Assembly: GCA_025462725.1 (NCBI GenBank)
Contig: JAOAPE010000011.1
Span: 372,001 to 436,000, forward strand
DNA from: Terriglobales bacterium
Lineage (GTDB): Bacteria > Acidobacteriota > Terriglobia > Terriglobales > Acidobacteriaceae
Direction of reading: 5' to 3'
Length of the DNA: 64,000 bases
Within the stretch, counting starts at the first letter, position 1. Every line of letters starts with the position of its first letter. The notes beneath the pieces are model-generated. The model saw only the letters and a list, made by a program, of their open reading frames with translations. It ran no database searches and was not told the DNA's origin. A program made the translations under genes and the position numbers. Below are positions 57,277 to 64,000 of this stretch, piece after piece.

Positions 57277-57642
57277 TTAAACTTGCTTCGCAGGCTCGCT
57301 GACTTCTTTGGACACGTGCTTGTTCAGCGCAGTCTCGATCACTTCCTTGGCCACTAATCCCACAATCTGGTCTTGCACTTTGCCGTCCTTGAACACCAGC
57401 AGCGTCGGGATCCCGCGCACGTTGTAGCGCATCGGAGTGGAGTTGTTCTTGTCCACGTCCATCTTGAATACTTTAACTTTGCCCTTGTAGGCATCCGCAA
57501 CTTCGTCGAGCAGCGGAGCGATCATCTTGCATGGTCCGCACCACGCCGCCCAGAAATCCACCAAGACCGGCTGGTCCCATTTCAAAACGTCTTGCTCAAA
57601 CGTCGCGTCCGTTACTTCCATCACTGCCTGACTCGCTGCCAT
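57277..57642 (-). CDS. trxA: Thioredoxin
   Basis: This small redox protein (121 residues from the ATG at 57642) has active site WCGPC (Cys35/Cys38) in the usual VDFWAAWCGPCK context, cis-Pro (GIPTL) and a C-terminal helix. It reduces disulfides in the cytoplasm. GGAGAC lies five bases before the chosen ATG, which is the fifth codon of a longer reading frame. Its C-terminus (SKEVSEPAKQV) is a little longer than usual. Confidence 0.94.
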   Translation of the reverse strand: MAASQAVMEVTDATFEQDVLKWDQPVLVDFWAAWCGPCKMIAPLLDEVADAYKGKVKVFKMDVDKNNSTPMRYNVRGIPTLLVFKDGKVQDQIVGLVAKEVIETALNKHVSKEVSEPAKQV

Positions 57643-57654
57643 TCCCGTCTCCAA

Positions 57655-57996
57655 AGCTTTGATTTTGAATTCCGCCCAACAATCCTAACATCCCATTGGA
57701 TGCTGTATTCCCGTGAAAGTCGCAGACAGCCGACCACTCCCAGCAAGTCACACAATCCCCAGTACCTTGGTTACTTGGAGGTTACTTTGGGGATATTGCA
57801 ACCCTCACCCTGCCAAGCTAGAGTTTGCGGTGCAGGCAGACCTGGGGGAGGGCTGCCGGGAATTGCGCCCCGCAACCAAACTGGTTCCGGGGCGCTTTCT
57901 TTTTGTACTTAGGAATTTGACTGTGGTGCGCAATTCGGCGAATGGATTGGGGGCCGGGTTAAGCTGAGAGCCGACAAGTGGGAGTTGATAGCTGCG
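57655..57996 (+). other. Intergenic stretch with plus-strand terminator; possible small RNA
   Basis: This 342-base gap lies between trxA and the radical SAM gene. It ends in a strong plus-strand terminator, GCGCCCCG (57865-57872) / CGGGGCGC (57888-57895), followed by TTTCTTTTT. No plus-strand gene reads into it, so it may end an unrecognised small RNA. A hairpin-prone segment (TGCAGGCAGACC / AGGGCTGCC) lies just upstream of it. No known RNA family was recognised. Confidence 0.4.
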
Positions 57997-59055
57997 TTAC
58001 TTTATCTGCACCAACTCTTCCGTCTCGTCCTTCACTCTGGGCGGCGCACTCGGAGGTGGCGCCTTCTTTTTCTTCTGCGGCGATTCCTGCGGCGCTCTCC
58101 AATGATCGATGTACGAGATCTGATGGACACAAGACACCGTGCAATGTGGGGCGCAGAATTTCTCCTTCAAGAACTCCCGCCGGATGTCCTCAACCGAATA
58201 ATTCAGCAGCGGCACGCCCGGGATCCCGCGCTGTTGCGAGCACCAATGAACCAGCCCGTTCTCGCATATATATAGATAGCGCGCGCCTGACCGGCACCGC
58301 CAATCATTCGGCTTCCCGTAGGCGATGTTCTTCTGGAAGTGGTTGAACTGCGAGTAATTCTTCTTCTCGAACTTCATGATCTCTTCGTATACCGCGATTT
58401 CTTCATCGCGCAGCGGACGAAGCTGTCCATCGCCATCATGAATAATTCCGACTGTCGAGGTGAATCCCAATTCTATCGCGCGCTTGCTCACCACCAGCGC
58501 GTCCTGCGGATTATGTATTCCTCCGCCCACCACGCTGTTGATGTTCACGTGGAATTCCGCGAACTCTGAGAGCAGCTGCAATTTCTTGTCCAGCACCTTA
58601 AGACTTTTCTTCGAGACATCATCCGGCATTACGTTATCAATGCTGATTTGCATGTGGTCGAGTCCGGCATCGTTCAACCGCTTGATGCGCTCTTCCACCA
58701 ATAGATATCCATTCGTGATCATGCCGGCGATCGCGCCGTTCTTGCGAATCCGGCCGATCACATCGTCCAACTCCGGATGCAGCAGCGGTTCACCGCCACT
58801 GATAGTGATGATCGCCGTCCCCAGGCTGCCCAGCTTGTCGATGCGCTCGAACATCGTGTAGATCGGCACCGGCTTCGAGACGTCGTCATACTCGTTGCAA
58901 TATGTACATGCGAGATTGCAGCGACGCATCGGGATTATGTGCGCCATCACCGGGTGATCAGTGGACGCGAGCGCCCTGCCGATCATCATCAGCTCGCGCG
59001 TGCGCCGATTGGCGATGCGTAAGCGGTGTCTTAAACTTGGGGCCAAGTGGGACAT
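57997..59055 (-). CDS. Radical SAM protein with a SPASM-like C-terminal Cys cluster
   Basis: This 352-residue protein has the radical SAM motif Cys46-x3-Cys50-x2-Cys53 ([10 protein letters not shown]), ISGGEP and a TIM-barrel core. The C-terminal cysteines ([30 protein letters not shown]) look like a SPASM-type auxiliary Fe-S cluster, common in enzymes that modify peptides or other substrates. A Pro/Lys-rich tail ends the protein. No substrate gene was recognised beside it. Confidence 0.82.
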   Translation of the reverse strand: MSHLAPSLRHRLRIANRRTRELMMIGRALASTDHPVMAHIIPMRRCNLACTYCNEYDDVSKPVPIYTMFERIDKLGSLGTAIITISGGEPLLHPELDDVIGRIRKNGAIAGMITNGYLLVEERIKRLNDAGLDHMQISIDNVMPDDVSKKSLKVLDKKLQLLSEFAEFHVNINSVVGGGIHNPQDALVVSKRAIELGFTSTVGIIHDGDGQLRPLRDEEIAVYEEIMKFEKKNYSQFNHFQKNIAYGKPNDWRCRSGARYLYICENGLVHWCSQQRGIPGVPLLNYSVEDIRREFLKEKFCAPHCTVSCVHQISYIDHWRAPQESPQKKKKAPPPSAPPRVKDETEELVQIK

Positions 59056-59192
59056 GGGTTAGTGTCTTTTATTACAACACAGGGCTACGCAAATTCACCG
59101 TACCGAGCAAGCGAGCGGCGAAAATCACAGGTTAAACGGCGCGGTTTAGGCGTTGCCCTGTTCCTTGAATGGCCACTGAGTACAATTCTGGG

Positions 59193-59567
59193 ATGGCTGC
59201 AAACATCAAGTTCCTCATCCCAATGGCCCACGTTGCTGACGTGCAGCGTTCCGTCGACTTCTACGCGCAGCTTGGATTCGAACCCCTTCATATCGGAAAA
59301 GATCCAGATGGACACTGCCCCTGGGCGCACATCCGGTCCGGCAACGCCCACCTGATGTTTTCGCGCGATCCCGAGTCAACCAAAGTGGAGAAAGAGAGCA
59401 CAGTCGTCCTCTACCTCTATGCCGATGACCTGATCAAACTTCGCGAAGAACTCGTCGCAAAAGAGGTAAAGGTTTCCGAAATCACTTACCCGTTTTACAT
59501 GCCAAAGGGAGAAGTCTGCCTTCAAGACCCAGACGGGTACGTCATCCTCATCGGCCAATCCGATTAG
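59193..59567 (+). CDS. VOC/glyoxalase-superfamily protein
   Basis: This 124-residue protein has the VOC fold: IPMAHVADVQRSVDFYAQLGFE, a second beta-alpha unit (VVLYLYADDLIKLREELV) and a C-terminal DPDGYVILIGQ. Bleomycin-resistance and glyoxalase-like proteins share this pattern, so the substrate cannot be named. The ATG at 59193 starts right after TACAAT (59181-59186), suggesting a leaderless message. An upstream ATG at 59169 is possible but less likely. Confidence 0.8.
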   Translation: MAANIKFLIPMAHVADVQRSVDFYAQLGFEPLHIGKDPDGHCPWAHIRSGNAHLMFSRDPESTKVEKESTVVLYLYADDLIKLREELVAKEVKVSEITYPFYMPKGEVCLQDPDGYVILIGQSD

Positions 59568-59733
59568 TTTCATCCCCAACGCGACCCACCTTTATAGTCC
59601 AGCCCAAGATTTTTGGTTTATCCGTCTTTAATTCTTCTTTTTATCCGAGGCTAAAGTTGCCTTTGCTTTTCGCATTCTCTGAGACGCTGGTAAACTAGAG
59701 AGTTCTCTTACTGCTCCCAAGGACCACATACAT

Positions 59734-60933
59734 ATGCTCAACCCTTCAGATATCGCTATCATCTCCGGCGCGCGCACTCCCATGGGCCGATACTGCGAAA
59801 AACTTCGCGACTTCACCGCCATGGAACTCGGCGCAATCGCCGGTGTCGAAGCCATCAACCGCTCCGGTATTGATCCCAAGGAATTCGATCACGTCGTCTT
59901 CGGCAACGCTCAGCAGACATCATCCGATTCGCACTACGGCGCCCGGCACGTCGGCCTCAAAGCGGGACTTCCCATTGAAACACCGGCACTCACCGTAAAC
60001 CGCCTCTGCGGTTCCGGCATGCAATCCATCGTCAACTCCGCGCAGATGATCCAACTCGGCGAAGCCAAGACCGTACTCGCCGGCGGAATGGAATCCATGT
60101 CGCAAGCGCCATTCGTCGTTCGCGGCGCGCGCTGGGGCATTGGTTTGGGTCAGGGCAAACTCGAAGACGCGCTCATGCAAGGACTCCTCGATCCGCAATG
60201 CGGCCTCTACATGGCGCAGACCGCGGAAGAGTATTCGCGACAGCAGGGAATCAATCGCCAAACAATGGACGAGTTCTCGCTCCTCTCGCAGAAGCGAGCC
60301 GCCGATGCACAAACTTCGTGCCGACTCAGTGAAGAGATCACGCCCGTCGCGCTTAAAGATCGCAAAGGAAAACCGACCGGAGAGATGTTCGAAAAAGATG
60401 ATCACCTCCGTCCGCAGACCACACTCGAAGGACTCGCAAAGCTTCCGCCCGCTTTCGGCAAAGACGGAATGGTTACCGCCGGAAACGCCAGCGGTATCGT
60501 TGACGGCGGCGCAGCAGTCGTTGTCAGCTCAATGCAAGACGCCGAAAAGCGCGGCATCAACCCGCTCGGACGCATCGTCAACTGGGGCATTGCCGGAGTC
60601 GATCCCCGGATCATGGGAAGCGGCCCGGTGCCGGCAACTCACGCAGCACTGAAGCGCGCCGGACTTAAACTGGACGACATCGACTTGATCGAGGTGAACG
60701 AGGCCTTCGCCGGACAATATCTCGCGGTAGAAAAGGAATTGGGCTTTGACCGCGAAAAGGCCAACGTGAATGGCGGTGCCATTGCCCTAGGACATCCCTT
60801 GGGTGCAACTGGAACTCGCTTGGTCATCACGTTGCTCTACGAACTCAAGCGCCGGAAGAAAAAGTACGGACTGGCGACGGCTTGTATCGGTGGTGGGCAG
60901 GGTATTGCTGTCATCGTTGAAAGTTTGGGTTAG
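59734..60933 (+). CDS. Acetyl-CoA C-acyltransferase (thiolase)
   Basis: This 399-residue thiolase has all catalytic residues: nucleophile Cys92 (NRLCGSGMQS), the His in GGAIALGHPLGATG, and Cys in CIGGGQG. It condenses or cleaves acyl-CoA: two acetyl-CoA to acetoacetyl-CoA, or the last step of beta-oxidation. With the downstream 3-hydroxyacyl-CoA dehydrogenase and crotonase genes it forms a C4 (butyrate/crotonyl) or beta-oxidation set. The set is interrupted by a repeat and a degraded GIY-YIG gene. Confidence 0.93.
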   Translation: MLNPSDIAIISGARTPMGRYCEKLRDFTAMELGAIAGVEAINRSGIDPKEFDHVVFGNAQQTSSDSHYGARHVGLKAGLPIETPALTVNRLCGSGMQSIVNSAQMIQLGEAKTVLAGGMESMSQAPFVVRGARWGIGLGQGKLEDALMQGLLDPQCGLYMAQTAEEYSRQQGINRQTMDEFSLLSQKRAADAQTSCRLSEEITPVALKDRKGKPTGEMFEKDDHLRPQTTLEGLAKLPPAFGKDGMVTAGNASGIVDGGAAVVVSSMQDAEKRGINPLGRIVNWGIAGVDPRIMGSGPVPATHAALKRAGLKLDDIDLIEVNEAFAGQYLAVEKELGFDREKANVNGGAIALGHPLGATGTRLVITLLYELKRRKKKYGLATACIGGGQGIAVIVESLG

Positions 60934-60940
60934 CTATCTA

Positions 60941-61024
60941 TAAACACATCCCGAACGGGAGCGTAGGGACCGGAGGGAGAATTATGAATACGAAGAAAGC
61001 GGCTTTCTAAACACATCCCGAACG
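60941..61024. repeat. Duplicated intergenic segment with 17-bp direct repeats
   Basis: TAAACACATCCCGAACG occurs at 60941-60957 and again at 61008-61024. The following bases are also similar (G-rich, then TTATGA-TAC), so about 67 bases have been duplicated. It lies between the thiolase gene and the GIY-YIG remnant. Confidence 0.75.
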
Positions 61025-61079
61025 CGCAGCGGGGGGATAGTTATGAGTACCGAGGCGAGTGGTTATAACCAGGTACTAA

Positions 61080-61362
61080 TATGTCTATATCCTGTCCAGT
61101 CTCGCGGGAAAACTCTACGTCGGCCTCACTGATAACCTTTCTCACGTATGCAACAGTACCTAGCTGGAAGGTTCGACGGTTTCACAAAGAAGCACAGCAT
61201 CACCGCTTGATGTACTTCGAAACGTTTACTGATCCAAAAGCAGCCGCACTACGGGAAGTACAAGTGAAGGAGTATCGTCGAGAAAAGAAACTCGAACTCT
61301 TCGCCGAAAGCAATCCGAAGTGGCAGGATTCAAGCAAAGATTTGTATTCTCTAAAGAGCTAA
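61080..61362 (+). pseudogene. GIY-YIG endonuclease-domain gene, frameshifted
   Basis: The frame from 61080 gives YVYILSSLAGKLYVGLTDNLS, the GIY-YIG core. It breaks near 61143-61146, then another frame reads RMQQYLAGRFDGFTKKHSIT, breaking again near 61201-61204. Finally the frame ending at 61362 reads RLMYFETFTDPKAAALREVQ. Each break equals one lost base in a C run. An in-frame stop also precedes the core. Single-domain GIY-YIG proteins of about 90 residues are common cytoplasmic nuclease-like proteins. Confidence 0.75.
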
Positions 61363-61374
61363 AAGGAACGATAA

Positions 61375-62268
61375 ATGGCAATCAAAAAAGTTGGTGTACT
61401 CGGTTGTGGACTCATGGGCTCGGGCATCGCGCAAGTCTCCGCCATGGCCGGCTATGACGTGGTCGTGCTCGAAGCCGAACAGAAAGCCATCGACAAAGGA
61501 TTCTCAGGCATCGAGAAATCCCTCGGCAAACTTTCTGAGAAGCCCGTCGAAAAAGGCGGCATCACCGCCCAACAAAAGGACGCAGCGCGCGCACGCCTCA
61601 AGGGCACGCTCAACAAACAAGACCTCGCCGATTGCGACATCATCATCGAAGCCATCATCGAGAACGTCGACATCAAGAAGACCATGTACGCCGACCTCGA
61701 CGGCATCGTAAAGAAGGACTGCATTTTCGCCACTAATACCTCTTCCATCTCGGTCACCGAGTTGATGGCCGCCACCAAACGTCCCGAACGATTCATCGGA
61801 CTCCATTTCTTCAATCCCGTTCCGCTGATGAAACTTGTGGAAGTCGTGCGCACCATTGCTACCGCGCCCGATGTCTTCGAGACCGCCGTCGAATTCGGCA
61901 AGAGCGTTGGCAAAGTCCCCGTCCGCACCTCTGACAAGACTGGATTCATAGTCAACCGCCTTCTGGTTCCGTATCTGCTCGACGCAATTCGAGCCTACGA
62001 AGAAGGTATCGGCTCCATCAGCGATATAGACAACGCAATGAAACTCGGTTGCGGATACCCCATGGGCCCATTCACGCTCCTCGACTTCGTTGGCCTTGAC
62101 ACCACCTACTACATCACCCACGTCATGTTCGACGAATTCAAGGAACGCCGTTTCGCCTCACCTGCGCTGCTGAAACGCATGGTCCTGGCTGGTTGGTATG
62201 GACGGAAATCGGGAAACGGTTTCTACAATTACGCCGATCCGAATAGCCCGAAAGAGAATCGTTTCTGA
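61375..62268 (+). CDS. hbd: 3-hydroxybutyryl-CoA dehydrogenase
   Basis: This 297-residue protein reduces acetoacetyl-CoA or oxidises 3-hydroxyacyl-CoA with NAD(P). The Rossmann motif GCGLMGSG (about 10-17) is at the N-terminus, LHFFNPVPLMKLVE holds the catalytic His, and the C-terminal helical domain (DKTGFIVNRLLVPYLLDAI) is complete. AAGGAACG precedes the ATG. It works with the upstream thiolase and downstream crotonase. Confidence 0.94.
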   Translation: MAIKKVGVLGCGLMGSGIAQVSAMAGYDVVVLEAEQKAIDKGFSGIEKSLGKLSEKPVEKGGITAQQKDAARARLKGTLNKQDLADCDIIIEAIIENVDIKKTMYADLDGIVKKDCIFATNTSSISVTELMAATKRPERFIGLHFFNPVPLMKLVEVVRTIATAPDVFETAVEFGKSVGKVPVRTSDKTGFIVNRLLVPYLLDAIRAYEEGIGSISDIDNAMKLGCGYPMGPFTLLDFVGLDTTYYITHVMFDEFKERRFASPALLKRMVLAGWYGRKSGNGFYNYADPNSPKENRF

Positions 62269-62289
62269 TTCTAGAATTGGTCTGGTTTT

Positions 62290-62362
62290 CTCTGTGTCTC
62301 CGTGTCTCTGTGGTGAAATGGTTTTAGTTCTAATCTGCGTTTATCCGCGTTAATCTGCGGCC
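62290..62362. repeat. Intergenic repeat phrases
   Basis: Two phrases stand next to each other: 'tctccgtgtctctgtgg', and AATCTGCGTT / TTATCCGCGTT / AATCTGCGGCC (62332-62362). Related fragments lie at 52351-52366 and 1138-1174. Such sentences are scattered in intergenic DNA of many environmental bacteria, and their function is unknown. Confidence 0.55.
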
Positions 62363-62372
62363 AAAGGTTTCT

Positions 62373-63155
62373 ATGAACTTCCAAAATCTGAAATACGAAT
62401 CCCGCAACCACATCGCCTACGTCACCATTAACCGTCCTGAGAAGCTCAACGCTCTCAACATGGCTGTCATGGAGGAGCTCCGCACGGCGTTCACCGCGAT
62501 TAAGGCTGACGCCGACATCCGCGTCGCCATCCTTACCGGTTCCGGCGAAAAAGCCTTCGTCGCAGGTGCCGACATCGGCGAGCTCAGTAAGCACAACACC
62601 GTCTCCGCCAAGGAGTACACGCACGTTGGACAATCCGTTCTCGACCTCATTGAGAACCTCGGCAAGCCCGTGATCGCCTGCGTGAACGGATTCGCACTCG
62701 GCGGGGGATGCGAACTCGCGATGGCTTGCACCATGCGCATCGCTTCAGAGAACGCCAAGCTCGGACAGCCCGAAGTAAAACTCGGCATCATGGCCGGATA
62801 CGGCGGCACGCAACGACTTCCGCGCCTTGTCGGCAAAGGACGCGCCATGCAGATCCTACTCACCGCCGACACCATCAGCGCCACTGAAGCTCATCGCATC
62901 GGACTCGTAAATGAAGTCGTCCCGCAAGGCGACCTCATCAAGCGGGCGGAGGAGATTGCGGCCAAGATCATCTCCAACGCGCCACTAGCCATTCAATTCA
63001 CCATGGAAGCCGTCAATCACGGCATGGACATGGCATTGCGCGAAGGTCTCTATCTCGAAGCCACATTATTCGGAGTCTGCTGCGCAACCGAAGACAAGAA
63101 CGAAGGCACAAAAGCATTTTTGGAAAAACGAGCCGCAAACTTCACAGGCAAGTAA
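62373..63155 (+). CDS. Enoyl-CoA hydratase/crotonase-family protein
   Basis: This 260-residue crotonase-fold protein is predicted to hydrate crotonyl-CoA or other enoyl-CoAs. It has the oxyanion-hole motifs AFVAGADIGEL and GGGCELAMACT, and LGQPEVKLGIMAGYGGTQRLPRLVG with a catalytic Glu at the expected place. Its length is normal. It belongs to the acyl-CoA gene group with thiolase and hbd. The start at 62373 follows an intergenic repeat, and the next gene begins two bases after its stop. Confidence 0.92.
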   Translation: MNFQNLKYESRNHIAYVTINRPEKLNALNMAVMEELRTAFTAIKADADIRVAILTGSGEKAFVAGADIGELSKHNTVSAKEYTHVGQSVLDLIENLGKPVIACVNGFALGGGCELAMACTMRIASENAKLGQPEVKLGIMAGYGGTQRLPRLVGKGRAMQILLTADTISATEAHRIGLVNEVVPQGDLIKRAEEIAAKIISNAPLAIQFTMEAVNHGMDMALREGLYLEATLFGVCCATEDKNEGTKAFLEKRAANFTGK

Positions 63156-63156
63156 C

Positions 63157-64000
63157 GTGATCAAATCCATCACCACCGTTCGCCTCACCAAATCGAAAGA
63201 CTTCGAAAGGCTTTCTGCGCTATTCGATACTCTCGGATTCGAACGCGGACACGGGTGGAAGGATGGACAAAGCCGCGGCGCACCGTTCCTTGCTCCCGTT
63301 GGCAGCATCGAGTTCGTGGATGGCAAGACTCCCGCAGAAGGCGACCTGCTCGTCGAAGTCTCTGATCTTGAAAATGCGCACGCACTAACGAAGAAATCGA
63401 AGATCGCGAACATCAGCGGGATCAAACCCACTCACTGGAAATCGCGCTACTTCACTGTCGAGATCAACACCGCCAAACTGACCTTCTGGTCCTTCGACGC
63501 GTCAGGAAAATCCGCATACCCCTCAACCGAAGGCGACCTCACCGTTACTGACGCGCGCTTTGCGATTGTTGTCAGCCGATTTAACCAGTTCATTACCGAC
63601 CGGCTTCTTCAAGGGGCGCTCGACGCACTGCGTCGCAGCGGCACCAAAGACGCCGACATCGAGATTGTCCGCGTCCCCGGAGCCTTCGAAGTCCCAATTG
63701 CTGCTCGCAAGCTTGCATTCACGAAAAAATTTGACGCCGTGATCTGCCTCGGACTCTTAATGCGCGGCGAAACTTCAAACTATGAACACATTTCCGACGA
63801 AGTCGCCCGTGGCATTGGCCAAGCGGCACTGGAATCAGGAGTTCCTTGCACTTACGGCGTTCTCACCTGCGACACGCTCGAACAAGCCATCGATCGTGCT
63901 GGTCTGAAATCCGGCAACAAAGGATTCGAAGCCGCGATCAGCGCCGTCGAGATGGTTTCGCTCTCACGCAAATTGCTATCGAAGAAATCATCCCGAACTT
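63157..64000 (+). CDS. ribH: Lumazine synthase (RibH) with fused N-terminal VOC-like domain, cut by window end
   Basis: Residues 1 to about 130 read as a VOC-like half (KSITTVRLTKSKDFERLSAL, HWKSRYFTVEINTAKLTFW). From about 133 the lumazine synthase domain begins: RFAIVVSRFNQFIT, IEIVRVPGAFEVP, MRGETSNYEHIS, DRAGLKSGNKGFEAA. RibH makes 6,7-dimethyl-8-ribityllumazine in riboflavin synthesis. The loop that holds the catalytic His (RGxTxH) here has Asn208. The frame is continuous across both parts with no start codon needed between them. The GTG start lies two bases after the crotonase stop. The gene runs past the window edge. Confidence 0.82.
   Translation, partial: MIKSITTVRLTKSKDFERLSALFDTLGFERGHGWKDGQSRGAPFLAPVGSIEFVDGKTPAEGDLLVEVSDLENAHALTKKSKIANISGIKPTHWKSRYFTVEINTAKLTFWSFDASGKSAYPSTEGDLTVTDARFAIVVSRFNQFITDRLLQGALDALRRSGTKDADIEIVRVPGAFEVPIAARKLAFTKKFDAVICLGLLMRGETSNYEHISDEVARGIGQAALESGVPCTYGVLTCDTLEQAIDRAGLKSGNKGFEAAISAVEMVSLSRKLLSKKSSRT

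Noticed and set aside
57780-57900. 6S RNA or SRP RNA
   Set aside because: The stretch has hairpins and a terminator, but no conserved bulge of 6S or SRP Alu sequence could be matched by eye.

Overview
The window looks like a chromosome segment from an Acidobacteriota bacterium, probably near the Koribacter/Terriglobia group. This rests on gene content: a PadR regulator next to an 893-residue MacB-like permease of the acidobacterial duplicated orphan permease type, many two-component and TonB-receptor genes, a RAYT transposase with palindromes, and moderately high GC. No rRNA is present, so the assignment is an inference.

Layout. 0-9.4 kb is host DNA: a RAYT transposase flanked by REP-like palindromes, a strong promoter with a long leader, P5C dehydrogenase (pruA), response regulators, a PilZ protein, a yqjDEK-like envelope operon, an oxalate decarboxylase remnant and a large formate dehydrogenase. 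A tRNA-Leu(CAA) follows. From 9479 to 31332 lies a 21.85-kb integrated element bounded by a 23-bp repeat of the tRNA 3' end. It carries an integrase, an excisionase-like protein, a DnaB-type helicase, a replication-initiator-like protein, small regulators, a central cargo block of nuclease, HEPN, HNH and secreted proteins, and a right module with a small terminase subunit and two phage-structural-like proteins. There is no large terminase, portal, capsid or tail gene. This suits a phage satellite (PICI-like) better than a complete prophage, although a deleted prophage is not excluded.

31.3-64 kb returns to host DNA: ADOP permease with PadR, a TonB receptor/YfiR/CHASE8-kinase operon with nearby response regulator and hybrid kinase, an Uup-type ABC-F protein, a MATE exporter, two MacB-like permeases, a secreted beta-propeller protein, a TPR-GAF-GGDEF-like protein, a kynureninase-like enzyme, an ECF sigma/anti-sigma set, LexA, thioredoxin, a radical SAM protein, VOC proteins, and a fatty-acid/butyrate-type set (thiolase, 3-hydroxyacyl-CoA dehydrogenase, crotonase). 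It ends in a lumazine synthase fused to an N-terminal VOC-like domain.

Three host genes between 55 and 61.3 kb (ECF sigma factor, a VOC protein, a GIY-YIG protein) are interrupted by what look like single-base losses, mostly explicable as shortened C or G runs. They are either true pseudogenes or consensus errors, and they should be read as such. The most novel-looking parts are the satellite-like element, its four-gene PD-(D/E)XK / zinc-ribbon / HEPN / zinc-finger operon, the TonB receptor-YfiR-CHASE8 kinase operon, and the VOC-RibH fusion that lacks the usual catalytic histidine.
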